The position numbers and the translations under genes are program-made. From contig NC_068976.1 of assembly GCF_016808095.1 (NCBI RefSeq), forward strand, positions 2,314,001-2,378,000: a DNA stretch of 64,000 nt, written 5' to 3'. This DNA is from Vigna angularis (Eukaryota; Streptophyta; Magnoliopsida; Fabales; Fabaceae). The notes beneath the pieces were generated by a model that ran no database searches, was not told where the DNA came from, and saw only the letters and a list, made by a program, of their open reading frames with translations. This document shows, one piece after another, positions 47,304-59,442 of this stretch; position 1 is the first letter of the stretch, and the number at the start of each line of letters is the position of its first letter.

Positions 47304-50063
47304 TGTAACGCTCCAAATTTTGGGATGCCATGGGTTTACAAAAACTTTTTAATACTTAACTCTCATACCAGTGCGAGATACAATTTAAATAAAAACTTCC
47401 ATTTATTATAACTGAATTTTGAAAACTTCCTAAATCAAATGCAAGTATAAAGCATTCATAAAATTCCATTACAAAACTATTAACATTGAACATAAAATCC
47501 CATAGTTCTCCCATATATTTCACTGCTCAACTTCGCTTTAGCTACATCTGTAAAAACATCTCCTCCCGTACAAGTATGATCATTGCAGGTGGAAACCATC
47601 ACCACAAATGCAAGGGTGAGCTAACAGATCAACATCAAAAACACAAATAACGATGTAATCATAATAATACGATTATAAAATAACCTCTAAACTCATAACA
47701 CCCATACGTAAATCAAATTCACAACACAATAACACATTGTTAATCTAACTCCCACTCAGGCAAACCATGCCACCACTTCCCAAGCACTATCACCATATGT
47801 CTTCTTCCGTACTCAAGCAAACACGACCTGTTCACCTAAACAGGGCCTACGCACCAACGTAGGACTTTCTGGTTCACCAAAATCAGGCCTACGCACCAAC
47901 GTAGGACTTTTCGGTTCACCAAAACCGAGCCTACGCACCAACGCAGGACTTTCTGATTCACCAAAATCGGGCCTACGCACCAACATAGGACTTCCTCGCG
48001 TCATCATCCATTGAATACGTAAGAAAACAAATGATTCACAGTCACCTACTAGCATGACTTATCGAACAACCCTTACGGAAAACAACTCAACCCACTCATG
48101 TTCCACTCGTCACATAATCCAATTAACTTAGTAACTACACCATGCAAGAATAACAGTACAAATCATGCATTTAACCACTACAACCACCATATAATTATCT
48201 CTACAACTAACACATGTCGTGGTATAGGCTCACAACATTGCAAACATCACCGATTTCATGGAGACACTTTCAAAACACACACCAAATATCTAACAACACC
48301 ATACATCCGAAAACATCATAACATATAAAAAAATACTACAACTTTTTATAAAAGATCATGACACCATATAAAACACTACGACTTCAAGTCTAAAGTATCA
48401 ATTAAAAATACACAAGTCACAATAGGAAATATCATATATTTCATATGTCATTACCTAATAAAATACTCATTTATAACTATTTTTACAATTACACAATTAT
48501 TTGAACACCACTCTAAAAGTGTCAAAACATTCTTAAATAAAATAAATCTATTTTATTATATTATTAATCATTAAAACATCACCGTTTACGAAAAGTTATA
48601 TTGATTATAATATAGATATATATAAAAAAATCTTTATAATAAAGTTCACCAAAAGCTATTATTGTTTATAGTATAAATATATATCTAAAAAAATATCATT
48701 ATGCCAAAAATTTACATTTGCTTCCCGTATGTGATAATTAAATATCAATCCCAATTAAAAGTTACTTGCTGCCAATACCAAATCAATCCACTGATAAATG
48801 TGAAACTCCTCTGTCTAAGAAAATATTTTTCTAGTAAAAGGATATTAACTGAGACCAATCGAAATTAATACTTCTGATTGCTATTTACGAAATAAATAAA
48901 AACCAACGTGATAAAGATATATTTCCAGGCACCACTTTAATTCTGAAGAAAAACAAGATTTAGGGTTTATGAAATAAAAACCCACGTTAATCCAAATTTC
49001 CTTTTCAGCACTGAACCACTCTCAAACATTTTTATTGGCTTAACAATACCTAAAATCACCGCATCTCTCCACAATGGCAACATAACAGTTAAAATTAATT
49101 TAGCCATAAAGCATTTTCATAACATGCACTGTCTTCATAGTATCGTCGCTTAAATACTTGAATTGTATCTCTACGAAAACATACAACAACTCCTATACGA
49201 AAATCTCAATCATATAATTAAATTATTATAACTCAATCTCATCCCCAGAAATTAACAACTCATTAAAACACATACAACACAACATTAATTGAGTGATAAC
49301 GAAAAGTACATGACACGCTACACCATATTTTACGGCATTCACCCAAAAATATAATGAATAAGAATTTATACATCATTAAACAATTATACACACATAGACA
49401 CATAGATATTGAAGGCTAACTCTCCTTACCTCTAACCAACAAAGAATTTCAGATTTTCTAAGCCCTCCTAACTGCTTAGTTCCTAGTCTTCTCCTTTAAC
49501 AGAAAAAAATGTCCTCCTCTCAAACGTTCCTCACGGTTACATAGCGTTTTCTGTCTTTTTTCCTTTGCTAAGGTTCTATTTTAACATAATATAAATAGGA
49601 GACATACTTGACCCTTTTAAATTTATTTTTCTAAAATCTTCGTAAAAGCCCATTATTATTAAAATAAAATTATCTTTAGCTTAATTTATTTTCATAAGTC
49701 CATAGCTAATATACTTTATCTTAATATTTTTATTCTAATTGATTTTGTTAAATCCATGCATAATATATTTTATTTTAATTGTTCATAAACTACCTTAATT
49801 AATACCTTAATTTCACTTTCCTCATTTTAATTAATTTTTATCAATCACACAATACACACCACACTTGCACATAAAAAATTATTAAAACTAATAAACACAT
49901 ATTATGCACACATCAACAATCAATACATCACCACCAATCCATAACAAGGAACTCTAACCATCAGTATTATACTTCACTACGACAATACTTATCTTTCATT
50001 ATTTTATTTCATGATACCCACGCCCACAGTCTTTCCTTATAATTATTTTTCCTGGGTCTTACA
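47304..50063 (-). mobile_element. solo LTR, 2760 bp, gypsy (del/Tekay-like)
   Basis: On the minus strand it starts TGTAAGACCCAGGAAAAATA and ends TTTGGAGCGTTACA. The 5-bp flanks atatg (47299-47303) and acatg (50064-50068) differ at one base. The length and terminal words fit the very long LTRs of del/Tekay gypsy elements (from memory). No second LTR and no coding region is present, as expected after LTR-LTR recombination. It sits just upstream of the transposase start, inside the MULE. Confidence 0.78.
47826..47995. repeat. 42-bp tandem repeat, four copies, in the solo LTR
   Basis: Units at about 47846, 47888, 47930 and 47972 begin cctacgcaccaacgtagg, each containing a small hairpin (cctacg...cgtagg) and a ggttcaccaaaa segment. 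The period is exactly 42 bases. The minus strand stays open with a 14-residue repeat (PTLVRRPDFGEPES). Confidence 0.9.
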
Positions 50064-50068
50064 ACATG

Positions 50069-50822
50069 CAATTGGTTAATGACCTTCACATGCATCTACA
50101 TTGTAAAGATGTCATGTTACTAACAACTATTACACGTGTAGGCATACAAACTTAATCACACGCAATCATTGTTTCACCTACAACATTCCATTTTGTTTTA
50201 AAGCTTAAATCCATATGCATGAACCACAACTTAAACAACAACCATAGATTCAACAATACAAAAGAAAAAATAGTACTACGCACTAAGGGGACAATAACAC
50301 AAAACAGTCCGCACTAATTGGGGACCAAAATCATACAAACAGTACGCACAACAAAATGAAAAATAGTGAAGAATGGGACCACTACAAATCTGACGTTATT
50401 AGGGTGGCCACAACACAGCAAAGGAGGACCACAATAGAACATACTAAGGGGACAAGAAGACAAGATACTTCCATGGGCGAAAGCAACTACATAAAAGAAG
50501 TGATAAAAAGCGCACCTTCCACCTTTTCGCTCAACAATCTCCTTCACCAACCCTTTTCGCTTAACAATCTCCTTCGAGAACGTGAATCCTTCGAGAACGT
50601 CAATCCTTTCACACTATTAACCAATTCAACGACTAAAAAATCCCCAATTTATGACCTAACTTGCGTAATGTTTTAATTTCCACGATTAAAAACCCTAATT
50701 CTTTAATTTCCCCAATTTAAAAGAACATAATGAATTCTTTTGGCTGCCACGTCAACTAATGTAGCCCAACTCATTGCCACGACTACATTTTGTGCACACC
50801 TCACATCCATAGTCAATTCAAC
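50069..50822. other. MULE right interior, no gene recognised
   Basis: Subterminal-type sequence with repeated ggggac(c/a) words and ctccttc(a/g)(c/a)... duplications near 50515-50580. No supported coding region. Confidence 0.45.
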
Positions 50823-50965
50823 GTTTTCAATTTTAACGCCATTAAAACAGATAGTACTGAAGTCATAAATTTTCGTAACATGGGGACTAAATGTCTTCAT
50901 TTTTAAAACTGAGTACTAAACAGAAATTCACCTCTTAACATGGGGACAAAGTAAGCATTTAAGCC

Positions 50966-51889
50966 TATTTTAATTCATTCAACTAGTCAAAACCAAGTTC
51001 AATCAGCTTTGAATCCCATAACCCAACGTTCCCTAAATCTGTACCTATTTCAACTACATTGAACATTGATGCAACGTTTTAAGACTAATTTATGCAAACA
51101 GAGTACCAAAAGCAATCATGTATGTTCTCATTTAATGCATTTCTAGTTACTTCCAGTGTTACAAACCCATAATTTCTGTTACGAATTTTATAGGTCAAAT
51201 TACCCAACCATTAGCCCCTTTTAGGGTGTTAGATATATGGTTGATTCAAGCTATACTAGTTCTGGTAAACTTATTCAAGTGAATTATCAATGCAAAACCA
51301 TATTACCCAACATGGACTTTTTCTCAACATGCATTTTCCCGATAAAATCTAGTTAGTTTAATGTTTATTCCAAAAGTTAACATATAGAATTACTTAAGTT
51401 GCCAAACATGAATTAATCACCCAAATTTGTTCTTATAAGTTACCCTTGGCTTACCGAAATTCCTTGTTAAGCATTGGAACAAAACATAACCCCACATTTC
51501 AGTTTTAAAAAAAATTTCATCCTCAACCCCAATGCAACCACCCAATACCATCATATTTAATTTTGAATCACTGAGTAATATAACTTAATTTCAAATAGTC
51601 AGCGTACAATCTTATATTCAGGAAAACACCTACATTTTATTAACTCAAACGTTTAAAGTAATTCAGTTTATACCCATTATTCCAACATCAACTCAAACAT
51701 TCAGCCACACATTTCATGATTAGGATTCGTACTCGAAAGAAAAAAAATAGTATTTTCAAATATTTAAACAAGAAAACACAGGTTTAGCTCCCCATACCTT
51801 TTTAATTTTGGACACTAATGAGATCAGAAACCAAAGGACTAAGATTTCAGTTGCTTGTGTATATATACTAATGTATAAGTCTTTAAGAT
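50966..51889. other. no gene; continuation of sequence right of the MULE
   Basis: Begins with the MULE target copy and runs to the second copia LTR copy. No primer-binding site was found next to that LTR, so its relation to the copia remnant is not proven. Confidence 0.45.
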
Positions 51890-53233
51890 TGTTGTAATAA
51901 AGCGAACAAAATCACGAACAATATTTTCTAAGGTGTGTAATTTCACTGTCCTTAAGGACTTGTATCGCAGTGTATTACATAAGGCACCCAGGATACAACA
52001 GGAACTTCTCGAAAATATTCGAGGATCTTAGAACAAGCACGAAACTCTAAAAGGAGTTTATACCTAGGATATAAGAGTAAATGTAAACACAAAAAGAAGA
52101 AGAAAAAGGGTGTAATTTTTGAGAAGGAGAGCTAGAAAATAGAAAGAATTTTGTTTGCTGTCTTTTTATGGAATGCAAGGGTGCTCTATTTATAGAGCAT
52201 GCAAAGGACTATTGCCAACAGATGAACGTTGCATCAAAATGTTGGTATTTGAAATTGCACTCATTGATGTACTTCATGAACGTTGGGTAACTTTCTTTTG
52301 TACACTAGTACAAAAATAGTGTATATCGTCACGCGTTCAACGTTCAACCACTGAATAACGAACGTTAAAACTAAGCGGTGACATTTTTATAAATAAATGC
52401 AATTATTAAACGTCGTTTGGAATTGTAATTCGACGTAAAAGAATATAAAACGTCGAATGACTTTTAAATTTGACGTCAAAAGGTTAGTGAATTCAATAAA
52501 AATTTGAGTCGGTGATTGAAAGTTCATTCACTTTATCTTAGCACGCGATACCCTCTTCTCTTGTCAAACTTTTCTCGAACGAAATTTGACGAGCATAACA
52601 TGCAATCTTTTTTTCATTTGATACAAATGCATGTTAATTAATTACTTTATGTATGCTTTTTGTTTGTTTTAACCGATTATTTTCGTGCTCTTTTCCTTCA
52701 TAGGCGCATTCTGCTTTCTCTCTCACTATGACGAAACTTTATTTAGACGAACCCACCTTTTGAAGGTTAGTTTTCGTTTTCGTTTTCGTTTTGAAGAACT
52801 TATTTATTGAACTTGTTTGTTGTTTTTTTTGTTGAATTTGTTTGTTGTTGTTGTTTAGTTGAACTTGTTTGTTGTTGTTGTTTGATTGAACTTGTTTGTT
52901 GTTGGTTATTATTGTTTGTTGTTGATACTACACGTTCATGGTTCATGCTTTATAAAATATCAAAAACTGAAATTTGTTGTTTTTTTTTGCTTTTCAGTTC
53001 TCGTAGAGTTGTAAACAAGGATCATAACTAATTAAAAAAAAAAAAAATTGATTAACATCGAATATGGACAAAATTCAACGTTAAGTTAACGTCGTATATT
53101 AACAAAATTCGACGTAAAATTAACGTTTCCTGATATGACGGTGTTCGGCAGTTCACCGTTAAAAGCCCAAAATATTCGACTTTATACACGATTTTTGTAC
53201 TAGTGGCAATAATAAAGTAATACCATTACAACA
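51890..53233 (-). repeat. copia LTR, copy 2, split by a CACTA element
   Basis: 51890-52302 plus 53206-53233 align with 40569-41009 over their full length, in the same orientation, including aacttctcgaaaatattcga and agagctagaaaatagaaaga. Between them lies a 903-bp CACTA element. With copy 1 it may delimit one copia element, but no target duplication or primer site confirms it. Confidence 0.75.
52303..53205. mobile_element. non-autonomous CACTA element, 903 bp, complete
   Basis: Terminal repeats CACTAGTACAAAAATAGTGT and CACTAGTACAAAAATCGTGT. The 3-bp target copies are gta (52300-52302) and gca (53206-53208). The related LTR copy at about 40978 reads gca uninterrupted and shows the original empty site. 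Subterminal aacgtcg/cgacgt words are present. A tandem ttgaacttgtttgttgttg array lies at 52807-52925. No transposase. Confidence 0.9.
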
Positions 53234-53763
53234 TGTGCTACATGTATGTAGGAAATATTACAGTATTGATGAGAATTGTATATATCTCCATGAAAAAAAT
53301 GAGTGGAATAAATGTGTATCTGCATGTGTTTTATTGAATAAGATGTCGAAACCTATTACTGGACGTAGATAAGAAAAGAATTTGAGGATATAGGATTACA
53401 AATTTGAAGATTTAGGATTGAATATCGGATTTTGAAATTCAAAGAATATTCCAAATTTTAAAATTGAGTTAAAGGAGTGACCGAATTTGGGATAATATCA
53501 AATTTAAATATCTGGTAAGAAATGCACCGACTTTCAAATTCGGTTAAGGTGTGGACTGAATTTTGAAATCCAATTAAGGAATGCACTAGAGTTCACCAAA
53601 TTTCGAAATTCGATTAAGTATTATATGTATGTATGTGTGTATTTTTATATTTTATTTATTATTTTTAATCTTTTAATTGTTATTTTGATTATTTTTAATT
53701 TTTTTAAATAGTTTTTGGTTTTGTTATTTTTTAATTTTTATTTATTTTGTGTTATAAAAATAG
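53234..53763. other. no gene recognised
   Basis: AT-rich. It has several imperfect copies of aaattcg(a/g)tta..ggtgt/gtgcac words between 53450 and 53620. Confidence 0.45.
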
Positions 53764-55250
53764 CAAGAACACGAGGTGTTTCTACGTACGGGATTGAGAG
53801 TTATACAAGGTGAAACTAGAATGAGACCTATGATATTTTCTCGTAGAAGAGGTTGTGATGGTGAAGCTGGAGAAGTTGTTACATGAATTGTTCATCATGT
53901 TCATGAGGATGTTATTGAGCAGTAGGAAGATGTTATTAAGCATCAAGAGGTTGTTGTTCACCAAGAAGATAAAATGGTTGGATATCTTACTTCTTTGCTG
54001 ACATATGGTGATCATGTTGCATATGCATTATGGGAAGGCTAAGTTAGTAATGTGTTTTTTTTTTATATTTGATGACTTCTTTAAATTTTATATGCAATTA
54101 TTATATGTAGGATCGATGGGAGATAAAGTTGGTCTCCCATGGAAAAAAATTAAATATGTTTGGAGCATGTCATTTAGCTATTCAAAATTATGTGTTGATT
54201 TCTGGTTTAATGTCTCTCTATTATATTTCATACATTTACGCTAATAAGAGGTTGTTATTGACATTTATTGAGATATGCCATAGAGACACAAACACGTTCC
54301 CATCTCCTTGTTGGTGAGATAAATGTCACACTAGATGACATGTTCATGCTACTACATCTTCCTATAGTGGGACAATTTTGTAAGACTTTGAAGCGACTTT
54401 GAAAACTCTCATGGATCTATTGGGCAAAGACCACACGAGGGCTACATTTGAGCTCAGGCAATGTCATAGTCCCCACATAAGATTGAGTTGGTTGAGAGAC
54501 CTATATAGCGATTGTTGTGAGAAGAAATAGTGGGAGTATGTTGTATTGGTCTACTTGTTGCATCTTGTTAGATGCATAACTTTTACGGATAAGATCGTGT
54601 GTTCCCTACTCGATGATCTTTAGAGACCTGCAACTATATGGAATATATGTCCAAGGAGTTACTGCACTTGTCCACTTGTACAAGCAGTTTGAAGATGCTA
54701 ACTTTGTAAAGACAAAACAATTAGTTGAATATCTAACTCTTTTACCTGTACATATATATCTTGCACTTCTATTTCCTTTATTGTTTCATTAATTATTGAA
54801 ATACATTTTGAACTTTTTTGTAGAGTTAGATAAATAAGCACTTTTCTAAAATGGGAAGGAAACATTTGTTAGCTAGTTATGATGAGACTAAACCTCGGGC
54901 CACACATTTTATGAAGGAGAGGTAGATTTCCAACCTACCTGAGGCCATGACACATTTAGATGCCTTGACATATGATGGGGTGATCTGAGTCCTATATTGA
55001 TCACATTAAATTACTCGTCCGCATATGGAAATTTGTATGTTCTTTGGCTTTATCAGGGTGGGCGGGATTGTACATTGTCATATGCCCAAATGTGTGTTAA
55101 GACAATTTGGGTATGAGTAACCTATCTCGTAGTCGTCAAATGTTGTTCCAGAGGCTAGCTTAGCCACTATTGATAATTGTTGGTTATACTTTGTAGAACA
55201 TGTGTTGGTGAATGTCATAACAACTTCCTCTCCATATGCATGTGTCGATA
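53764..55250 (+). pseudogene. plant mobile domain (PMD, MAIN-like) gene, heavily decayed
   Basis: Start-like ARTRGVSTYG at 53764 resembles the basic N-terminus of PMD proteins. In broken plus-strand frames the following are recognisable in order: ICHRDTNTF (about 54270-54300), the LRQCHSPHIRLSWLRDLY box (about 54455-54510), VYLLHLVRCITF (about 54550-54585), ALVHLYKQF (about 54665-54695), DETKPRATHF (about 54882-54912) and LRQFGYE (about 55098-55118). PMD proteins come from transposons; domesticated relatives (MAIN, MAIL1) maintain genome and meristem integrity. Numerous stops show that this copy is dead. Confidence 0.75.
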
Positions 55251-55505
55251 ATATTTTGTACTTGAGTTATGTTATTACCGATGGATATTCTCACAGTAAT
55301 TACTGAAAGATATAACCTTCAATAATTATCGAAGAATATATCCGTCAATATCTACTAAAAATATTATCTATCGATAATTATTAAGAAACGTAATCGTCGA
55401 TATTTTTACAGATAATTTTTTTTATTTTATCGAAAGATAATAGTTATCGACGAATTTTTATCGTTTTTGATAAATATTAATCATCATTAAATTGAATATA
55501 TTTGT

Positions 55506-55561
<56 letters not shown>

Positions 55562-56757
55562 AACTAAGTATAATATGAAGATAATATAAAATAACCTTTT
55601 CACATGAAAATAACTTTGTATTTTCCTAAAAGGTTAAGGGTGAAAAAGTAAATAAATAAATGAAACCAATTTTGTAAAATTGAAGTAGAATTTAAAAAGA
55701 TTTGAAAGAAATAAACTCAATTGTATAATGATTAAATGAATTGAATTTCGTGTATTTTGAGTGAACTAAATTAAATTAAATTACATGATGATTGATATAT
55801 TATCAATGGATATTTTATTTAAATTAGATTTTCTAATTTCATAACTTCTAATTAAATTTAGTTCAAAATTTTTTATTTAAAAGTAATTTAATTTTTAAAA
55901 AATAAATTAATATAAACAATTCACCACCAATTTTTTAACAACTCAATTTTTTTTATAACATTTAATTTTAGTATCAATTTACTTCACTTCAATTACTCTT
56001 TACAGATTAAACAACTTATTTTTAATTTTAACCTTCATATAATTAACTTTTGTTCTCAAAATCAGTGTATATAAAATGAATGCTGCCAATCAAATTCTTG
56101 AAACTAAAAGGCCGCAAAAATATTTCCATATTCATTCACATTTAAAGGAGTTTCCCAATAACAATATTTCATAAGCTAAAATTAATTTATGTAAATTTAA
56201 TAATAATCACTAAAAGAAATAGATTATAGAAATCTATAAAGGAAAATGTTATGTTGAAAACCAATATTTGCCAACAATTGCACAAATTTAATAAAAAGAA
56301 AATAGAGAGAGGTTATTAGACTAAGGGCAAAATTGGAAGAAAAGTTTACAAGTTTAACATTTTTGGTTTCGCGGTTTTCGTTTTTGTTTTTTCGCTCTCA
56401 CCTCTACACTTCTTTCATCCCTTTTATATTCTCTCTCGATCTAACCTCTATCTTCTCTGTCGTTCTAACCCTAGTTGCGTTTTACCTTATTCTGGGATTT
56501 GACCTTCACTACTTTCATCTATGTCATTGTCATCTATTCTTTTATCTTTTTTCTGATTCGAAGTCTAGTGGCGGTTTGGGTGTCATGAATTTAATTCTTT
56601 TTACGTTGTGTGTGTTATAATGAATAAAGGTGTTATAATGAATAAGTATTTAAAATGTAGGCAATGGTTTCATAAATGAATATAAGTTGTGGAATTTGTT
56701 GACCAAAAAACCATACAAGTGAATTTAAGGGCCATTACTGGTTTGGAGGTTATGTTT
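55251..56757. other. no gene; microsatellite and AT-rich DNA
   Basis: 55260-55460 is rich in cgataattatcg-type short inverted words, possibly the subterminal region of an unrecognised DNA transposon. A (ta)n microsatellite lies at about 55508-55556. A 95-codon hydrophobic open frame at 56333 has no family resemblance and is not called. Confidence 0.5.
55508..55556. repeat. (TA)n microsatellite
   Basis: About 24 uninterrupted ta dinucleotides. Confidence 0.95.
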
Positions 56758-57440
56758 GGTGACCCCAAGAAGTGGGGAAGAAGCCATTCTTACTGAGGGG
56801 ACCAAGTTGGACAAGTGCAGAGCTAATCTGCAGAAAAAATATTGTGGTAATCGTTTACAGTGGCCTCGTAAACGATTACACGAGAGAAATCACTGTTTTG
56901 TACAGAAAGTTGAACTGAAGTAGTCAGTTGTGGTGTCCTGGGTGATCATTGGCAAAAACTGTTAATTTAAAGCACAAGTCCACTTGTATTTACTTGGTGT
57001 TGGTGTTTGACTGGTGGTAGAGGGTGGTAGGTGATGGGAGGTGACCCCAAGAAGTGGGGAAGAAGCCATTCTTACTGAAGGGACCAAGTTGGAGAAGTGC
57101 ATGGCTAATCTATAGAAAAAACACTGTGGTAATTGTTTACAATGGCCTAGTAAACGATTACACGAGAGAAATCACTGTTTTGTACAGAAAGTTGAACTGA
57201 AGTAGTCAGTTGTGGTGTCATGGGTGATCATTGGCAAAAATTGTTACTTTCAGGCACAAGTCCACTTGTATTTACTTGGTGTTGGTGTTTCAGTGGTGGT
57301 AGAGAGTGGTAAGTGATGGGAGGTGACCCCAAGAAGTGGAGAAGAAGCCATTCTTACTAAGGGGACAAAGTTGGACAAGTGCAGAGCTAATCTGCAGAAA
57401 AAACATTGTGGTAATCGTTTACAGGGTCCTTGTAATCGAT
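56758..57440. repeat. 282-bp tandem array, left, ~2.4 units
   Basis: Units begin ggtgaccccaagaagtgg at 56758, 57040 and 57322, a period of 282 bases. Each contains a hairpin of GTAATCGTTTAC and GTAAACGATTAC separated by about nine bases (best at 56850-56882; one arm mutated in unit 2). The array is the reverse complement of the one at 59443-60370. Confidence 0.92.
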
Positions 57441-58800
57441 TACAATGGCCAAAAAGGCCTAAACTTGATTACCATGACATAATTTGAAAGGTCTTTGAGT
57501 ATAGATTCCAACAAAACAAGAATCAACTCATTTGGAGTTCGATGGAGAAAGTTATGAGCAAAACAACCAGCAAAGGTCAGAGTTGGCAAGAATATATGAA
57601 ACACTAACTTGAAAGAATAACCTGTACCAACTCAGATGTCCAAAAATTACAAATTAGTAGTCATTGGAAAGCTTTTTGAGTCTAGTTTCTAATAAAAAAG
57701 AATCACATCATTTGGAGGTCGGTGGGAAAAGTTGTCATTAAAATAGCCAACAAAGGTCAAAGTTGACAGCATGTTATCTCACTCAAATTGCCTTTGGCTA
57801 CTTATGTGCGCACAGGTGGCTCCTACAGCACAAGTTTTTGTACAAAACTAGACTTTTGTTCGTGCAATCGTTTACAAGGCTCTTGTAATCGATTACAAGG
57901 CACAAAATGGCCTGCACTTGTTTCAGCACTTGAACCAACTTGGTCTTGACACCAACATTGGTTCTTTCCTTCACCATGGACTGCCCAAACCCTAGTTTCC
58001 TCCCTCTACTCACACTTAAACACTAAAAACAATTCTCATCAACTGAAGAAATATGGAAAAATAACGTAAAATGTCTTTGGCTACCTGTGTGCCCACAACT
58101 AGCTCCTACAGCACAAGTTTTTGTACAAAACCAGATTTTTTTTCGTGTAAACATTTACAGTGTCCTTGTAATCGATTATAGTTTCAAAAAAGGTGTAAAC
58201 TTGATTTCCAAGGCATAATTTGAAAGGTCTTTGAGTCTAGATTCCAACAAAACAAGAATCAACTCATTTGGAGTTCGGTGAAGAAAGTTATGAGCAAAAG
58301 AACAAGCAAAGGTCAGAGTTGGCAATAATATATGAAACGCTAACTTGAAAGAATAAACTGTACCAACTCAGATGTCCAAAAATTACAAATTAGTAGTCAT
58401 TGGAAAGATTTTTGAGTCTAGTTTCTCATAAAAAAAGAATCACATCATTCGGAGGTTGATGGGAAAAGTTATCATTAAAATAGCCAGCAAAGGTCAAAGT
58501 TGACAGCATGTTATCTCACTCAAGTTGCTCATCTCATAAACATTGTTTCTTTCCTCCATCATGGGGTGCCAAAACATCACTTCTCACCCTATACTCACAC
58601 TTAAACAACAAAATCAAGTGAAAACCATGGGATTTATGCCAAAATATGAAAAAGTTTGACTATGGTCACCTAGGTTACCACAATTGGTTCCTATAGTTCA
58701 AGTTTCTGTACAAAATCCAGATTTTGTCGTGTAATCGTTTACCAGGAACCTGTAAACGATTACAAGTCAATTTTTTGGTTCAAAACTTTGTGGACTTCAC
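57403..58800. repeat. large direct repeat between the inverted 282-bp arrays
   Basis: About 390 bases starting near 57403 recur near 58140, offset about 735 bases. They share aatttgaaaggtctttgagt, tggagttcg(a/g)tg and ggtcagagttggcaa(g/t)aata. A third partial copy starts at about 58720. Each copy begins with a GTAATCGATTAC or GTAATCGTTTAC motif. No coding region. Confidence 0.85.
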
Positions 58801-59119
58801 CCAAGTTGCTCATCTCATAAACATTGTTCATTTCCTCCATCATGGGTTGCCAAAACATGACTTCCCACCCTTGTTTCATTCATCCATCACATACATGAAT
58901 ACTCAATCAAAATGGCCACTTTATTCATTCACATTCCAAATAAAAGCTCAATTCACAATGACAAGAAAAAAAGGAATTCAATTAACATTAATAATAAGTA
59001 ACACAAGCAAAGATGCATATTTTATATCATTGAACAAAATAGGTTACATTACACAATTTGTTCATCTATTTACAATGTTGTATTACATTCTTTTAACCAA
59101 TCAATATATCACTTATTTT

Positions 59120-59410
59120 TTATTCTAAACAATCCATCTCCAGGAGTCCTAAGCGCTTTACTCTTGTAACGCCTTCGTGATCCGACCCTACATACGTCTT
59201 CATAGGAGGTGGATTGGTGGACATGCCTCCTGGGGAAACAAATCCATTGTTCATGAAGGGTTCTGCACGAGGCACACTCTTTCCACCATCATCTTTATTT
59301 GTTCTTCTAGCTTTCTCTTCAGCCAACTCTGCCTCTAGGACAACAACCCTCCGTTTCAGTTCTGCAATTAGATTGTCTTGCTCGTCTAAAGCACGCATAA
59401 AACTTTCTCT
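59120..59410 (-). pseudogene. duplicated last exon of the DUF1985-like gene
   Basis: 92 codons: MRALDEQDNLIAELKRRVVV, LEAELAEEKARRTNK (predicted coiled coil) and a tail with VSPGG and VGSDHEGVTRV. It is homologous over its whole length to the C-terminal exon at 60603-60905, and the similarity continues into the 3' flank (ttttttattctaa just after the frame). It lacks upstream exons, so it is a segmental copy, not a gene. The right 282-bp array separates the two copies. Confidence 0.75.
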
Positions 59411-59442
59411 GCATCAACGACAAACAACATAAATAAAAGGGC

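Larger units (their letters stand above)
43202..50965. mobile_element. Mutator-type (MULE) transposon, ~7.8 kb, with nested insertions
   Basis: The terminal inverted repeats at 43202-43345 and 50823-50965 share GCTTACTTTGTCCCCATGTTAAGAGG... for about 140 bases with roughly 80-85% identity by eye. The 10-bp flanks tattataatt (43192-43201) and tattttaatt (50966-50975) match at nine positions. The interior holds a broken MuDR-type transposase on the minus strand and a GRF zinc-finger gene on the plus strand. It also holds three foreign retroelement pieces. Without those inserts the element is about 3.5 kb. Confidence 0.88.

Noticed and set aside
40569..53233. One complete copia element bounded by the two LTR copies
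   Set aside because: RT-RNase H remains and LTRs fit, but no primer site beside the right LTR and no matching target duplication (ggttg versus tgtgc) were found, so only the pieces are annotated.
56333..56620. 95-codon hydrophobic open frame
   Set aside because: Phenylalanine/leucine-rich T-rich DNA, no homologous motif, no supporting splice or promoter signals.
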